From an uncultured Eubacteriales bacterium (GTDB taxonomy: Bacteria > Bacillota > Clostridia > Oscillospirales > Oscillospiraceae): a DNA stretch of 64,000 bases. The notes under the pieces were generated by a model that did not search any database, was not told where the DNA came from, and worked only from the letters and a program-made list of their open reading frames with translations. The position numbers and the translations under genes are program-made. The DNA is taken from assembly GCA_900316745.1 (NCBI GenBank), contig ONEB01000003.1, positions 93,616-157,615 on the forward strand, in the 5' to 3' direction. The number at the start of each line of letters is the position of its first letter. The stretch's first letter is position 1. Below, one piece after another: positions 1 through 7,664 of the stretch.

Positions 1-49
1 CTCCGTTTCGTAGTTTCTTATGATTGTATTATAACACATCCCTATTTAT

Positions 50-78
50 TTGACAATCAGGCGAAAAACGAGTATCAT
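50..78 (+). promoter_or_regulatory. Sigma-A promoter of the DUF3048 lipoprotein gene
   Basis: A consensus -35 TTGACA at 50-55 is followed after a 17-base spacer by a -10 TATCAT at 73-78, about 35 bases upstream of the start codon. This is a pattern match only. Confidence 0.6.
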
Positions 79-113
79 AGACATGCAAAATTACCAAAGA
101 GAGGTGCATATTA

Positions 114-1172
114 TTGAAACGTTATCTCATGGTTGCACTTGCTGTACTGATGCTTCTTTGCACAGCATGCAGCAAAAAGGCAAATGACAGCGATAAAAAG
201 GAACCTACTGTTGCTCCCACGCCCGGTCAGGCAGAGGAACCGTATGTCCCGACGGATTATGACGCACTCACCGGTCTTCCCGTCGATGCGCCGTCCGCTC
301 TTCGTCCCTATGCGGTTATGATCAACAACATTGTCTATGCCCAACCGCAGGTCGGCACCAGCAAGGCCGCCTGGATTTATGAGATCGAGGCAGAGGGCGG
401 TATCACCCGTATGATCGCCGTATTCAGCGATCTGAACGATGTGCCGAACATGGGCAGCATTCGCAGCGTCCGTCCCTATTATCTCAGCATTGCCAGATCC
501 TATGACGCGATTCTCGTGCATGCAGGCGGCAGCGAGCAGGCTTACAGCGATCTCGCCACGAGCGGCTATGAGCATCTCGACGGCGTACGCGACGGCGACG
601 CAAGCGCCGCGCTGTACTATCGCGATCCCAGCCGCGGCGCGCACGGCACGGAGCACACGCTCTTCCTGCACGCTGACCAGGTTGCCGCTTATGCCGAGAA
701 GAGAGGCTTCCGTCTGGAGCACAAGGGCGACTACACTTCCGGTCTGAACTTCTCCGATGACGCTGCCAGCCAGGGCGTCGGCGCTGCCAACACCGTGAAC
801 GTTGCCGTCACGAAGTCCAAGACGACGAGCTTTACCTACCATGCCGACACCGGCATGTACACCGCCGCTCAGTACGGCAGCGATTACATCGACGGCGGCA
901 CGAACCAGATCGTGAACTTCGCCAATGTCATGGTCCTGAACACGACCATCAACATGACGGGCGACGAAAAAGGCCATAACGAAGTCGAAGTCACCGGCTC
1001 CGGCAGCGGCTACCTCATCACCGGCGGTCAGTATGTGCCCATCAAGTGGAGCCGCGCCGATGTCGACAGCCCGTTCACCTATACGCTGGAAAACGGTTCT
1101 CCGCTCTATCTGTCCCGCGGTGCAACCTACTGCTGCATTGTGAACAACGGTGCAAGCGTTACTTTCGCGTAA
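114..1172 (+). CDS. DUF3048 domain lipoprotein (YerB-like)
   Basis: A 352-residue exported lipoprotein. The N terminus has a basic start, a hydrophobic stretch and a lipobox (LCTAC, Cys near residue 19), followed by a low-complexity Thr/Pro/Glu linker. The rest matches the DUF3048 family (B. subtilis YerB), with the characteristic stretch around residues 68-110 containing MINN, then the GSIRSVRPYY region and a C-terminal beta-rich half. The start is a TTG with GAGAGGTG 7 bases upstream. The molecular function of the family is not established; it is assumed to act at the outer face of the membrane. It stands alone, with its own promoter and a terminator shared with convergent copA. Confidence 0.88.
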   Translation: MKRYLMVALAVLMLLCTACSKKANDSDKKEPTVAPTPGQAEEPYVPTDYDALTGLPVDAPSALRPYAVMINNIVYAQPQVGTSKAAWIYEIEAEGGITRMIAVFSDLNDVPNMGSIRSVRPYYLSIARSYDAILVHAGGSEQAYSDLATSGYEHLDGVRDGDASAALYYRDPSRGAHGTEHTLFLHADQVAAYAEKRGFRLEHKGDYTSGLNFSDDAASQGVGAANTVNVAVTKSKTTSFTYHADTGMYTAAQYGSDYIDGGTNQIVNFANVMVLNTTINMTGDEKGHNEVEVTGSGSGYLITGGQYVPIKWSRADVDSPFTYTLENGSPLYLSRGATYCCIVNNGASVTFA

Positions 1173-1187
1173 TTGCAATCATAAAAG

Positions 1188-1220
1188 AACAGCCGAACGA
1201 TCATTTCGTTCGGCTGTTTT
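1188..1220. terminator. Bidirectional rho-independent terminator
   Basis: A 13-base stem (AACAGCCGAACGA and its complement) around a short loop lies between the convergent lipoprotein gene and copA. It is followed by seven T on the plus strand and by an A-rich run that supplies U residues on the minus strand. Confidence 0.85.
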
Positions 1221-1230
1221 TTTGATCCTA

Positions 1231-1443
1231 TCAGTCCGAGAATCCGAGAACTTTGTAGTCCTGATCCTCGATTGCCTGCTTCACGGCTGCTTCGTCGATC
1301 GGCGCATTGAGCGTCACAACTGCCGTTCCTGCCTCGTGACTTACCACTGCGCTGTCGATTTCGGCAAACTTTTCAAGCGTCTTCTTGACGCGCGCTTCAC
1401 AGTGCGGACACATCATGCCTTCGATTTGAATGGTTTTTTCCAT
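1231..1443 (-). CDS. Possible internally initiated CopZ-like copper chaperone inside copA
   Basis: The last 70 codons of copA begin with an ATG (1443-1441) preceded at 8-9 bases by a good ribosome-binding site (AGAGAGGA). They encode a complete free-standing HMA fold with the MxCxxC copper motif (MMCPHC). If used, this in-frame internal start would give a soluble CopZ-like chaperone in addition to the full-length pump. This is inference from the ribosome site and domain boundary; the codons are also translated as part of CopA. Confidence 0.4.
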   Translation of the reverse strand: MEKTIQIEGMMCPHCEARVKKTLEKFAEIDSAVVSHEAGTAVVTLNAPIDEAAVKQAIEDQDYKVLGFSD

Positions 1444-3771
1444 AGTGGATTCCTCTCTTTCCTGATTTTCAAATATTTCATCCGGCAATCTGACCGGATC
1501 TGTTTTTTTGTCCTTGGCCGCATCGCGGAGCTTGAACAGATTCAAGCGCAGCGCATTGGTAACAACGCAGAAGCTGGAGAGACTCATGGCGGCTGCGCCG
1601 ATCATCGGGTTGAGCGTCAGCCCCAACGAAACAAACGCACCGGCTGCAAGCGGGATACAAATCACGTTATAGAAGAATGCCCAGAACAGATTTTCGTGGA
1701 TATTGCGCAGCGTCGCCCGGCTCAGGCGAATCGCCGCAGGGACATCCAAAAGACGGCTCTTCATCAGTACGATATCAGCGGCATCGATCGCAACGTCCGT
1801 ACCGGCGCCAATGGCAACGCCCATGTCCGCACGCGTGAGGGCTGGCGCGTCATTAATGCCGTCACCGACCATCATGACCTTACCGTATTCCTGCAGCGAG
1901 CGTACCACGCTCTCTTTCCCGTCCGGCAGGACGCCTGCGATCACATGATCGACACCGGCCTCCTGACCGACCGCTTTCGCAGTCCGAATATTGTCGCCGG
2001 TCAGCATTACGACGCGAAGCCCCATATTCTGAAGCTCACGAATCGCCTGCGGGCTGTCTGCTTTTATGGTATCCGCAACCGCAATCATACCGAGCAGACG
2101 ATTATCCGCAGCAAACAGAAGCGGTGTTTTGCCGCAAGCGGACAGTTCGTCAGCAGCTTTGCTCATTCGTTCAGGTACAGAGACCTGATTTGCAATATAC
2201 TTCATACTGCCGCCGCGCAAAAGCACACCGTCAAGCTTCGCAGAGAGACCGTTTCCGGGGAGGGAATGAAAATCCGCTACCTCAGGAGCACTGAACCGGC
2301 GGATCCCGGCTTCCTGTACAATCGCCTTTGCGAGCGGATGCTCGCTGCCGCGCTCCAGCGCATACGCCAGATTGAGAAGCTGATCTTCCGCAACACCGTC
2401 TGCCGGAAGAACGTCCGTCACGCGCGGCTCTCCGCTTGTGATTGTACCGGTTTTGTCCAGAACGACGATCTGGGTCTTCCCAGTCTCTTCAAGAGAAACT
2501 GCTGTCTTAAACAGAATGCCGTTCTTCGCGCCCAGCCCGTTGCCGACCATAATGGCGACAGGCGTTGCAAGACCAAGCGCGCAAGGGCAGCTGATGACGA
2601 GCACGGAAATTCCGCGCGCCAGCGCAAAGCTGAATTCTTTCCCGAGCAGGAGCCAGATGATCGTCACAACCACTGCGATGCTGATCACAGCCGGAACAAA
2701 CACGCCGGACACCCGATCCGCGATCTTGGCAATCGGCGCTTTCGTCGCGGCAGCGTCGCTGACCATTCTGATGATCTGCGAAAGCGTCGTGTCTTCGCCT
2801 ACGCGAGTCGCCTCACAGCGCAGAAAGCCGGATTGGTTGACCGTTGCAGCCGAAACCGCATCGCCGACCGCCTTATCGACCGGAATGCTTTCTCCGGTCA
2901 GCGCCGCTTCATCTACAGCGCTGGCGCCCGAAAGAACAACGCCGTCTACCGGAATATTCTCTCCGGGGCGCACCACGAACACGTCGCCTTTTTTAACCTG
3001 CTCGACGGGCAGCGATATCTCCTCTTCGCCGCGGATCACAGTGGCCGTCTTCGGCGCAAGCTGCATGAGACTCTTCAGCGCATCAGTCGTCTTCCCTTTT
3101 GCGTTTGCCTCCAGCATCTTGCCGACCGTGATGAGCGCAAGAATCATGGCAGCGGACTCAAAATAAAACCCGTGCATATAGTTCATGACGGCGACCGCGT
3201 TTCCATCCAGCTGCGCGCGCGTCATCGCAAACAGCGCATAGGTGCTCCAGACAAAGGATGCAGAAGATCCGAGCGCGACAAGCGTATCCATGTTCGGTGC
3301 GCCATGCGACAGACTTCGAAAGCCGCTGATAAAGAATTTCTGATTGATGACCATCACGATAATCGCAAGCAGCATCTGCGCAAGTCCCATCGCAATGTGG
3401 TTATCCTCAAAAAATGCCGGCAGCGGCCATCCCAGCATCATGTGACCCATGGAGATATACATCAGGACAAGCAAAAAGCCGAGCGACGCAATCAGGCGTC
3501 GTTTCAGCTTCGGCGTCTCCGTATCGCGTAGCGCATCAACAGCAGAAGCTGACGATACCTGCGCTTTGTCAGCGCCTTTCAAAGAAGCGCCGTACCCGGC
3601 ATCCGTAACAGCCGCAATGATCTCCTGTGCAGAGGCTGTGCCCTCCACGCCCATGGAGTTCGTGAGCAGACTTACAGAGCACGACATTACGCCGGGAACC
3701 CTGGAGACCGCTTTCTCCACACGGGCGCTGCAGGCAGCGCAGCTCATGCCCGTTACGTTATACTGTTTCAT
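1231..3771 (-). CDS. copA: Copper-exporting P1B-type ATPase with an additional C-terminal HMA domain
   Basis: 846 residues. It exports Cu(I) across the cytoplasmic membrane using ATP. An N-terminal heavy-metal-associated domain carries GMSCAACS (residues 8-15). After it come the transmembrane region, the actuator TGES (about 291), the membrane CPC metal site (about 394), the phosphorylated Asp in DKTGT (about 437), the HP motif in the nucleotide-binding domain and the GDGINDAP hinge (about 632). Unusually, after the last membrane helices a roughly 30-residue linker leads to a complete second HMA domain (777-846, GMMCPHC). The start abuts the stop of the upstream HMA-protein gene (TAAATG), with GAGGAAGG as ribosome site, so the two are translationally coupled. 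It is the third gene of the csoR operon. Confidence 0.96.
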   Translation of the reverse strand: MKQYNVTGMSCAACSARVEKAVSRVPGVMSCSVSLLTNSMGVEGTASAQEIIAAVTDAGYGASLKGADKAQVSSASAVDALRDTETPKLKRRLIASLGFLLVLMYISMGHMMLGWPLPAFFEDNHIAMGLAQMLLAIIVMVINQKFFISGFRSLSHGAPNMDTLVALGSSASFVWSTYALFAMTRAQLDGNAVAVMNYMHGFYFESAAMILALITVGKMLEANAKGKTTDALKSLMQLAPKTATVIRGEEEISLPVEQVKKGDVFVVRPGENIPVDGVVLSGASAVDEAALTGESIPVDKAVGDAVSAATVNQSGFLRCEATRVGEDTTLSQIIRMVSDAAATKAPIAKIADRVSGVFVPAVISIAVVVTIIWLLLGKEFSFALARGISVLVISCPCALGLATPVAIMVGNGLGAKNGILFKTAVSLEETGKTQIVVLDKTGTITSGEPRVTDVLPADGVAEDQLLNLAYALERGSEHPLAKAIVQEAGIRRFSAPEVADFHSLPGNGLSAKLDGVLLRGGSMKYIANQVSVPERMSKAADELSACGKTPLLFAADNRLLGMIAVADTIKADSPQAIRELQNMGLRVVMLTGDNIRTAKAVGQEAGVDHVIAGVLPDGKESVVRSLQEYGKVMMVGDGINDAPALTRADMGVAIGAGTDVAIDAADIVLMKSRLLDVPAAIRLSRATLRNIHENLFWAFFYNVICIPLAAGAFVSLGLTLNPMIGAAAMSLSSFCVVTNALRLNLFKLRDAAKDKKTDPVRLPDEIFENQEREESTMEKTIQIEGMMCPHCEARVKKTLEKFAEIDSAVVSHEAGTAVVTLNAPIDEAAVKQAIEDQDYKVLGFSD

Positions 3772-4143
3772 TTAACCTTCCTCGATCCCCGTCACGGTGA
3801 AATCCAGCAGCTCGATGGTGCGGCGGAGTCGGGTGTCATCAATCGGGCGGTCATAGGACACAACCGCCAGATTCTTTTTCAGATCCACTTCACACGAGGC
3901 GCCGTCTATCTTGTTCACATGACGCTCTACGCTGTTTTTGCAGTTTTCGCAGTGCATGCCTTCGATATGCACGATCTTTTTCCCGATCACAGGTCCGTCC
4001 AGCACCTTCTTCTCCTCGCGGATCACTTCGCCGCCGCCACCGCAGCAGCCGCCCTCGCCTTTCAGATGCCTGGCGCTGGAACGCACCGCAAAGAAAACCA
4101 CCACCGCCACGACAAGAATGATGATAACAGTCGCAGGATTCAT
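3772..4143 (-). CDS. Membrane-anchored heavy-metal-associated (HMA) domain protein
   Basis: 123 residues. One N-terminal transmembrane helix (about residues 4-20) is followed by a Gly/Cys-rich patch (GGCCGGGG, about 31-38), a short linker and a C-terminal HMA domain with the copper-binding motif GMHCENC (about 61-67). It is likely a tethered Cu(I) chaperone handing metal to CopA, which is encoded directly downstream with no intergenic space. It is co-transcribed with csoR and copA. Small HMA proteins with a membrane anchor are known in Clostridia, but the CC patch between anchor and domain is a distinctive feature. The specific role is inference. Confidence 0.82.
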   Translation of the reverse strand: MNPATVIIILVVAVVVFFAVRSSARHLKGEGGCCGGGGEVIREEKKVLDGPVIGKKIVHIEGMHCENCKNSVERHVNKIDGASCEVDLKKNLAVVSYDRPIDDTRLRRTIELLDFTVTGIEEG

Positions 4144-4167
4144 ACTATGCCTATCCTTTCTGAATGA

Positions 4168-4485
4168 TTATCGCATCAGCTTTTGGAGCGTTGTCACGAG
4201 CTCATCGATCACTTCATCATCGCCCGCGCGAATATCGCGCACAACGCAATGCCGGATGTGGCTCGCAAGCAACTCTTTGTTAAAAGAATTGATCGCCGCA
4301 TTCGCAGCGGCAGACTGTGTCAGGATATCGGGGCAGTACGCGTTTTTCTCCAGCATTCCTTTCAGGCCCCGGATCTGACCCTCGATGCGATTTAAGCGAT
4401 TGAGGAGTTTTTTGCGCTCTTCCTCAGATCGCATCGTATGTTTTTCATCCGCTGCGCAGCAACAGCACTTCTCATTCTCAGCCAT
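4168..4485 (-). CDS. csoR: CsoR-family copper-sensing transcriptional repressor
   Basis: About 105 residues, DUF156/CsoR fold (all helical, no helix-turn-helix). It shows the family Cu(I) ligands: Cys in NAYCPD, then His and Cys four apart in SHIRHC. The conserved RLNRIEGQIRGL segment of helix 1 is present. Cu(I) binding would release the operators just upstream. An N-terminal extension holds four consecutive cysteines (KCCCC), which is not part of the core fold. I chose the ATG at 4485 because AACGAGGT lies about 9 bases upstream; a GTG at 4494 is too close to that site. First gene of the csoR-HMA-copA operon. Confidence 0.93.
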   Translation of the reverse strand: MAENEKCCCCAADEKHTMRSEEERKKLLNRLNRIEGQIRGLKGMLEKNAYCPDILTQSAAANAAINSFNKELLASHIRHCVVRDIRAGDDEVIDELVTTLQKLMR

Positions 4486-4509
4486 GCATGTCACCTCGTT
4501 TCAATAAAT

Positions 4510-4526
4510 ACCCCCTAGGGGTGTAT
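4510..4526. promoter_or_regulatory. csoR: CsoR-type operator 1
   Basis: ATACCC-N5-GGGTGT, one mismatch from a perfect palindrome. It lies just downstream of the -10 box and covers the expected transcription start of csoR. G/C-tract inverted repeats of this form are the known CsoR operator type. Confidence 0.75.
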
Positions 4527-4530
4527 TTAG

Positions 4531-4559
4531 TATATACCCGTAGGGGGTATCTGTCAAGG
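4531..4559 (-). promoter_or_regulatory. csoR-copA promoter with embedded CsoR operator 2
   Basis: On the minus strand a perfect -35 TTGACA (4559-4554) and -10 TATACT (4536-4531) are separated by 17 bases. The spacer is filled by a perfect ATACCC-N5-GGGTAT palindrome (4536-4552), 26 bases centre to centre from operator 1. Binding there would block RNA polymerase. Confidence 0.82.
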
Positions 4560-4659
4560 CATATTTTTTTGAGTACCCAGCATCGCTCCAAAACGCATTA
4601 CATAACAGACGGAGCAGCGTCATATACATGATGCAAGAGTACCTTGGGAGTGATGGAAT

Positions 4660-4911
4660 TTGCGAAATCAGATCGAAGATCGCGCTCAGAAACTGGGGCT
4701 TTATATGATTGAAAACAATGCGACGGTACGCGCTGCCGCAGCTCAATTCGGCGTCAGCAAATCGACCGTACACAAGGACCTTACAGAACGCCTCTGTCGG
4801 ATCGACCCTGCGTTGTTTGAGCAGGTTCGAAAGGTGCTGGAACAGAACAAAGCGGAAAGGCATATCCGCGGCGGCTTGGCGACAAGACGAAAATACAGAG
4901 GAACCGCGTAA
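4660..4911 (+). CDS. spoIIID: Sporulation transcriptional regulator SpoIIID
   Basis: 83 residues, the usual SpoIIID size. The helix-turn-helix with the family hallmark FGVSKSTVHKDLTERL (about residues 30-45) is intact, followed by the basic C-terminal tail containing HIRGG. SpoIIID is a mother-cell DNA-binding protein that modulates sigma-E and sigma-K genes. The start is a TTG with GGGAG 9 bases upstream. It is divergent from csoR and lies 48 bases before spoVAD. The typical neighbours of spoIIID (spoIID, mbl) are not here. Confidence 0.94.
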   Translation: MRNQIEDRAQKLGLYMIENNATVRAAAAQFGVSKSTVHKDLTERLCRIDPALFEQVRKVLEQNKAERHIRGGLATRRKYRGTA

Positions 4912-4959
4912 TACATAGACCATACGATTTCGGATAAACTACGTCCGAAGGTGATAAAC

Positions 4960-5976
4960 ATGACGAACAAAAGATGCGGGCGGCAGACAGTCACATTGTC
5001 CTCCCCTCCTGTTATGACTGCTTCCGCCGCGATTGTGGGTCAGAAAGAAGGCAGCGGTCCGATCAAGGATCGCTTCGATCAAACGGAACCTGACGCCTAT
5101 TTCGCCCAGAAAACATGGGAGAAGGGTGAAAGCAGCATGTTTGAGCGCTGCTTGAATCTTGCCTGCAAAAAGTCAAATATACAGCCTAATCAATTGGATT
5201 ATATTTTTTCCGGCGACCTGCAAAACCAGTGCGCCGGTGCAGCTTATGCAATGCGCAGCACCAACGCGCCGTATTTCGGTTTGTACGGTGCCTGTTCCAC
5301 AATGGCTGAATCACTGGCGCTGGCAGCCATGATGATCGACGGCGGTTACGCGCACAGCTGCGCCGCAATCACGGGATCACATTTTTGTACTGCCGAGCGT
5401 CAGTATCGATTTCCGCTCGGATACGGCGGCGTCAGAACGCCGACAGCGCAGTGGACCGTGACCGGTTCCGGTTGCGTGATTGTATCAGACAGAGGGCCCG
5501 GACCGGCTATCACATCCATCACCGCCGGCAAAATCATTGATCTCGGTATAAAGGATATCAGCAACATGGGAGCCGCTATGGCGCCCGCTGCTTATGATAC
5601 GCTGAAAACCCATTTTGAGGATACAGGACGAAGCCCGGAGGATTATGATCTGATTGTAACCGGCGACCTTGGTCATCTAGGCCATCCCATTGTGTCAGAG
5701 CTGTTTCAGCAGGACGGCGTAACCCTGACAAACTATGATGACTGCGGCCGCATCATCTTCGATCGAGAAAAGCAGGATGTGCACGCGGGCGGATCCGGCT
5801 GCGGATGCAGCGCGGTCGTGCTCGCCGGACATCTGATGCGGCAAATGCAGGAGGGCAAGCTGCATAAGCTGTTATTTGCAGCGACAGGCGCGCTCATGTC
5901 CCCCACCACATCCATGCAGAAAGAGAGCATTCCGGCGATATGCCACGCTGTGAGCATCGAGGTGAGACAAGCATGA
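4960..5976 (+). CDS. spoVAD: Stage V sporulation protein AD
   Basis: About 338 residues with a thiolase-like fold throughout, the normal SpoVAD length. Recognisable stretches include the early GPIKDRFD region, the GACSTMAE segment around the position of the thiolase nucleophile, and GDLGHLGHPI in the C-terminal half. SpoVAD is part of the inner-membrane channel that moves Ca-dipicolinic acid into the developing spore and out at germination, and it binds dipicolinate. I chose ATG 4960 because AAGGTGAT lies just upstream; GTG 4951 is in frame but has a poor site. The stop overlaps the start of spoVAE. Confidence 0.94.
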   Translation: MTNKRCGRQTVTLSSPPVMTASAAIVGQKEGSGPIKDRFDQTEPDAYFAQKTWEKGESSMFERCLNLACKKSNIQPNQLDYIFSGDLQNQCAGAAYAMRSTNAPYFGLYGACSTMAESLALAAMMIDGGYAHSCAAITGSHFCTAERQYRFPLGYGGVRTPTAQWTVTGSGCVIVSDRGPGPAITSITAGKIIDLGIKDISNMGAAMAPAAYDTLKTHFEDTGRSPEDYDLIVTGDLGHLGHPIVSELFQQDGVTLTNYDDCGRIIFDREKQDVHAGGSGCGCSAVVLAGHLMRQMQEGKLHKLLFAATGALMSPTTSMQKESIPAICHAVSIEVRQA

Positions 5977-6329
5977 TGATCTTAAAAGCATTCATAATCG
6001 GCGGCATTCTCTGCGGCATCGGGCAAATCATTCTGGACAAAACGAATCTGACACCGGCAAGGATTCTGACGCTCTATGTGGTCTCAGGCGTTGTGCTCAG
6101 CGCATTGGGATTATATCAGCCGCTGGCAGATTTTGCGGGCGCAGGCGCAAGCGTACCGCTCACCGGATTTGGTCATCTGCTCGCTAAGGGCATCCGGGAA
6201 GCAGTGCATCAAAGCGGCGCGCTTGGGATCTTTACCGGAGGATTGGAAGCGTCTGCAGGCGGGATATGCGCAGCCGTAACAGCAGCACTCGTCATGTCGA
6301 TTCTGTTCCGCGCAAAATCGAAGCAATAA
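5973..6329 (+). CDS. spoVAE: Stage V sporulation protein AE
   Basis: 118 residues, hydrophobic throughout, with about three to four predicted membrane helices and the GGILCGIGQIILDKT N-terminal signature of SpoVAE (SpoVAEb type). It forms the membrane part of the Ca-dipicolinate channel with SpoVAC and SpoVAD. The ATG overlaps the spoVAD stop, so translation is coupled. No spoVAC-like gene lies upstream or downstream in the window. A strong terminator follows directly. Confidence 0.92.
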   Translation: MMILKAFIIGGILCGIGQIILDKTNLTPARILTLYVVSGVVLSALGLYQPLADFAGAGASVPLTGFGHLLAKGIREAVHQSGALGIFTGGLEASAGGICAAVTAALVMSILFRAKSKQ

Positions 6330-6330
6330 A

Positions 6331-6358
6331 AAACTCCCCCGAATGGGGGAGTTTTTTT
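6331..6358 (+). terminator. Terminator of spoVAD-spoVAE
   Basis: ACTCCCCC and GGGGGAGT form an 8-base stem with a 4-base loop, followed by seven T. It sits between convergent spoVAE and the oxidoreductase operon and may serve both. Confidence 0.88.
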
Positions 6359-6366
6359 GAAAGGTT

Positions 6367-6912
6367 TTAGATCTGATCAGCAGCGGCAGCCTTACCGGCT
6401 TCGAGAGCCTTCATGTTGCCGGGCAGGAACTTGGCCTTGCGCTCGCCAAGCTCGATGCGGATCGCTTCACTCATGAGCTCGTCGCTGACGATGGGCTCGG
6501 CAGCCATCAAAGCGCCGAGGATCGCAACGTTCGCGCCCTTGGGGTTCTTGATCTCCTCAGCGATACGCTGGGCGTCGCAGTAGACAACCTTAATGTCGTC
6601 ACGCTCGGCCTTGCGGTCGATGATGGAGCTGTTGATCACGAGGATGCCGCCGGGCTTCACCTTGCTCTCGAACTTGTCGAGAGACGGACGGTTCATAGCG
6701 ACGATGCAGTCGGCCATGTCAACCAGCGGGGAGCCGACCGGCTCGTCGCTGACGGTGACAGAGCAGTTCGCCGTGCCGCCGCGCATCTCAGGGCCGTAGG
6801 AAGGCAGCCAGGAGACGTGCTTGCCGTCGAGCATGCAGGCCATGGCGAGGAACTTACCGATCAGGAGCATGCCCTGACCGCCGAAACCGGCAAAAATAAA
6901 CTGTTTCATCAT
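6367..6912 (-). CDS. 2-oxoacid:ferredoxin oxidoreductase, gamma subunit
   Basis: 181 residues. Matches the POR/KOR gamma domain: FAGFGGQGM near the N terminus, SYGPEMRGG around residues 38-46, and VAMNRPSLDKF in the middle. The gamma subunit completes the catalytic complex that oxidatively decarboxylates a 2-oxoacid to the acyl-CoA while reducing ferredoxin. Last gene of the delta-alpha-beta-gamma operon, starting 3 bases after the beta stop with a G-rich ribosome site. Substrate cannot be read from this subunit; branched-chain 2-oxoacids are suggested by the VorB-like alpha subunit. Confidence 0.9.
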   Translation of the reverse strand: MMKQFIFAGFGGQGMLLIGKFLAMACMLDGKHVSWLPSYGPEMRGGTANCSVTVSDEPVGSPLVDMADCIVAMNRPSLDKFESKVKPGGILVINSSIIDRKAERDDIKVVYCDAQRIAEEIKNPKGANVAILGALMAAEPIVSDELMSEAIRIELGERKAKFLPGNMKALEAGKAAAADQI

Positions 6913-6914
6913 GA

Positions 6915-7664
6915 TTATTCTGCCCCCTTATCCTTCTTAACACCCAGCGGGTAGTAAGGAATCATGTTCTCTTCCAGCCAGGTCATAGCCTCGACCGGGC
7001 TCAGGCCCCAGTTGGTCGGGCAGGTAGACAGGACTTCGATCAAGCAGAAGCCCTTGCCTTCCATCTGATACTTGAAAGCCTTGGCAATAGCAGCCTTGGT
7101 CTTGCGGATGTTGGCGGTGGTGTTGACCGCGCAGCGCTCGATGTAGTAGGAGCCGGGAACCTGCGCGAGCATCTCGGAGACCTTCAGAGGAGCGCCGCAC
7201 CAGGCTTCGTCACGACCGCGCGGGCTGGTGGTGGTCTTCTGGCCGACGAGAGTCGTCGGAGCCATCTGGCCGCCGGTCATGCCGTAAATCGCGTTGTTGA
7301 CGAAAATGGTGCAGATCTTCTCGCCGCGGTGCGCAGCGTGAACAATCTCAGCAGTACCGATGGAAGCGAGGTCGCCGTCGCCCTGGTAGGTGAAAACCAG
7401 AACGTCCTTGCCGACAACGCGCTTCGCGCCGGTGGCAACTGCGGGAGCACGGCCGTGAGCAGCTTCGTACATATCGCAGTTAAAGTAGTCATACGCAAAG
7501 ACGGAGCAGCCAACAGGCGCAACGCCGATGACCTTGCCGTCGAGATTCATCTCGTCGATGACTTCAGCGACCAGACGATGAATAATACCATGGTTGCAGC
7601 CCGGGCAATAATGGAACGTCTTGTCGGTCAGCAGCTTGGTTTTCTCAAAAACAACCTGGCTCAT
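6915..7664 (-). CDS. 2-oxoacid:ferredoxin oxidoreductase, beta (TPP-binding) subunit
   Basis: 249 residues. The TPP-binding fold is evident from CPGCNHG (about 21-27) and the GDGD ... NNAIYGMTGGQ segment that binds thiamine diphosphate and magnesium. It carries out the decarboxylation half of the reaction with the alpha subunit. ATG directly follows the alpha stop (TAAATG), with AAGGAGGG inside the alpha gene. No ferredoxin domain is fused; iron-sulfur clusters are supplied by the separate delta subunit. Confidence 0.94.
   Translation of the reverse strand: MSQVVFEKTKLLTDKTFHYCPGCNHGIIHRLVAEVIDEMNLDGKVIGVAPVGCSVFAYDYFNCDMYEAAHGRAPAVATGAKRVVGKDVLVFTYQGDGDLASIGTAEIVHAAHRGEKICTIFVNNAIYGMTGGQMAPTTLVGQKTTTSPRGRDEAWCGAPLKVSEMLAQVPGSYYIERCAVNTTANIRKTKAAIAKAFKYQMEGKGFCLIEVLSTCPTNWGLSPVEAMTWLEENMIPYYPLGVKKDKGAE

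Noticed and set aside
1150-3531. Long open frame on the plus strand opposite copA
   Set aside because: Composition is rich in Arg, His and Cys with no domains; it mirrors the codon pattern of copA. The minus-strand frame has complete P-type ATPase motifs.
4501-4923. Minus-strand frame overlapping the csoR promoter and spoIIID
   Set aside because: It covers the promoter and operators of csoR and is antisense to the SpoIIID helix-turn-helix gene.
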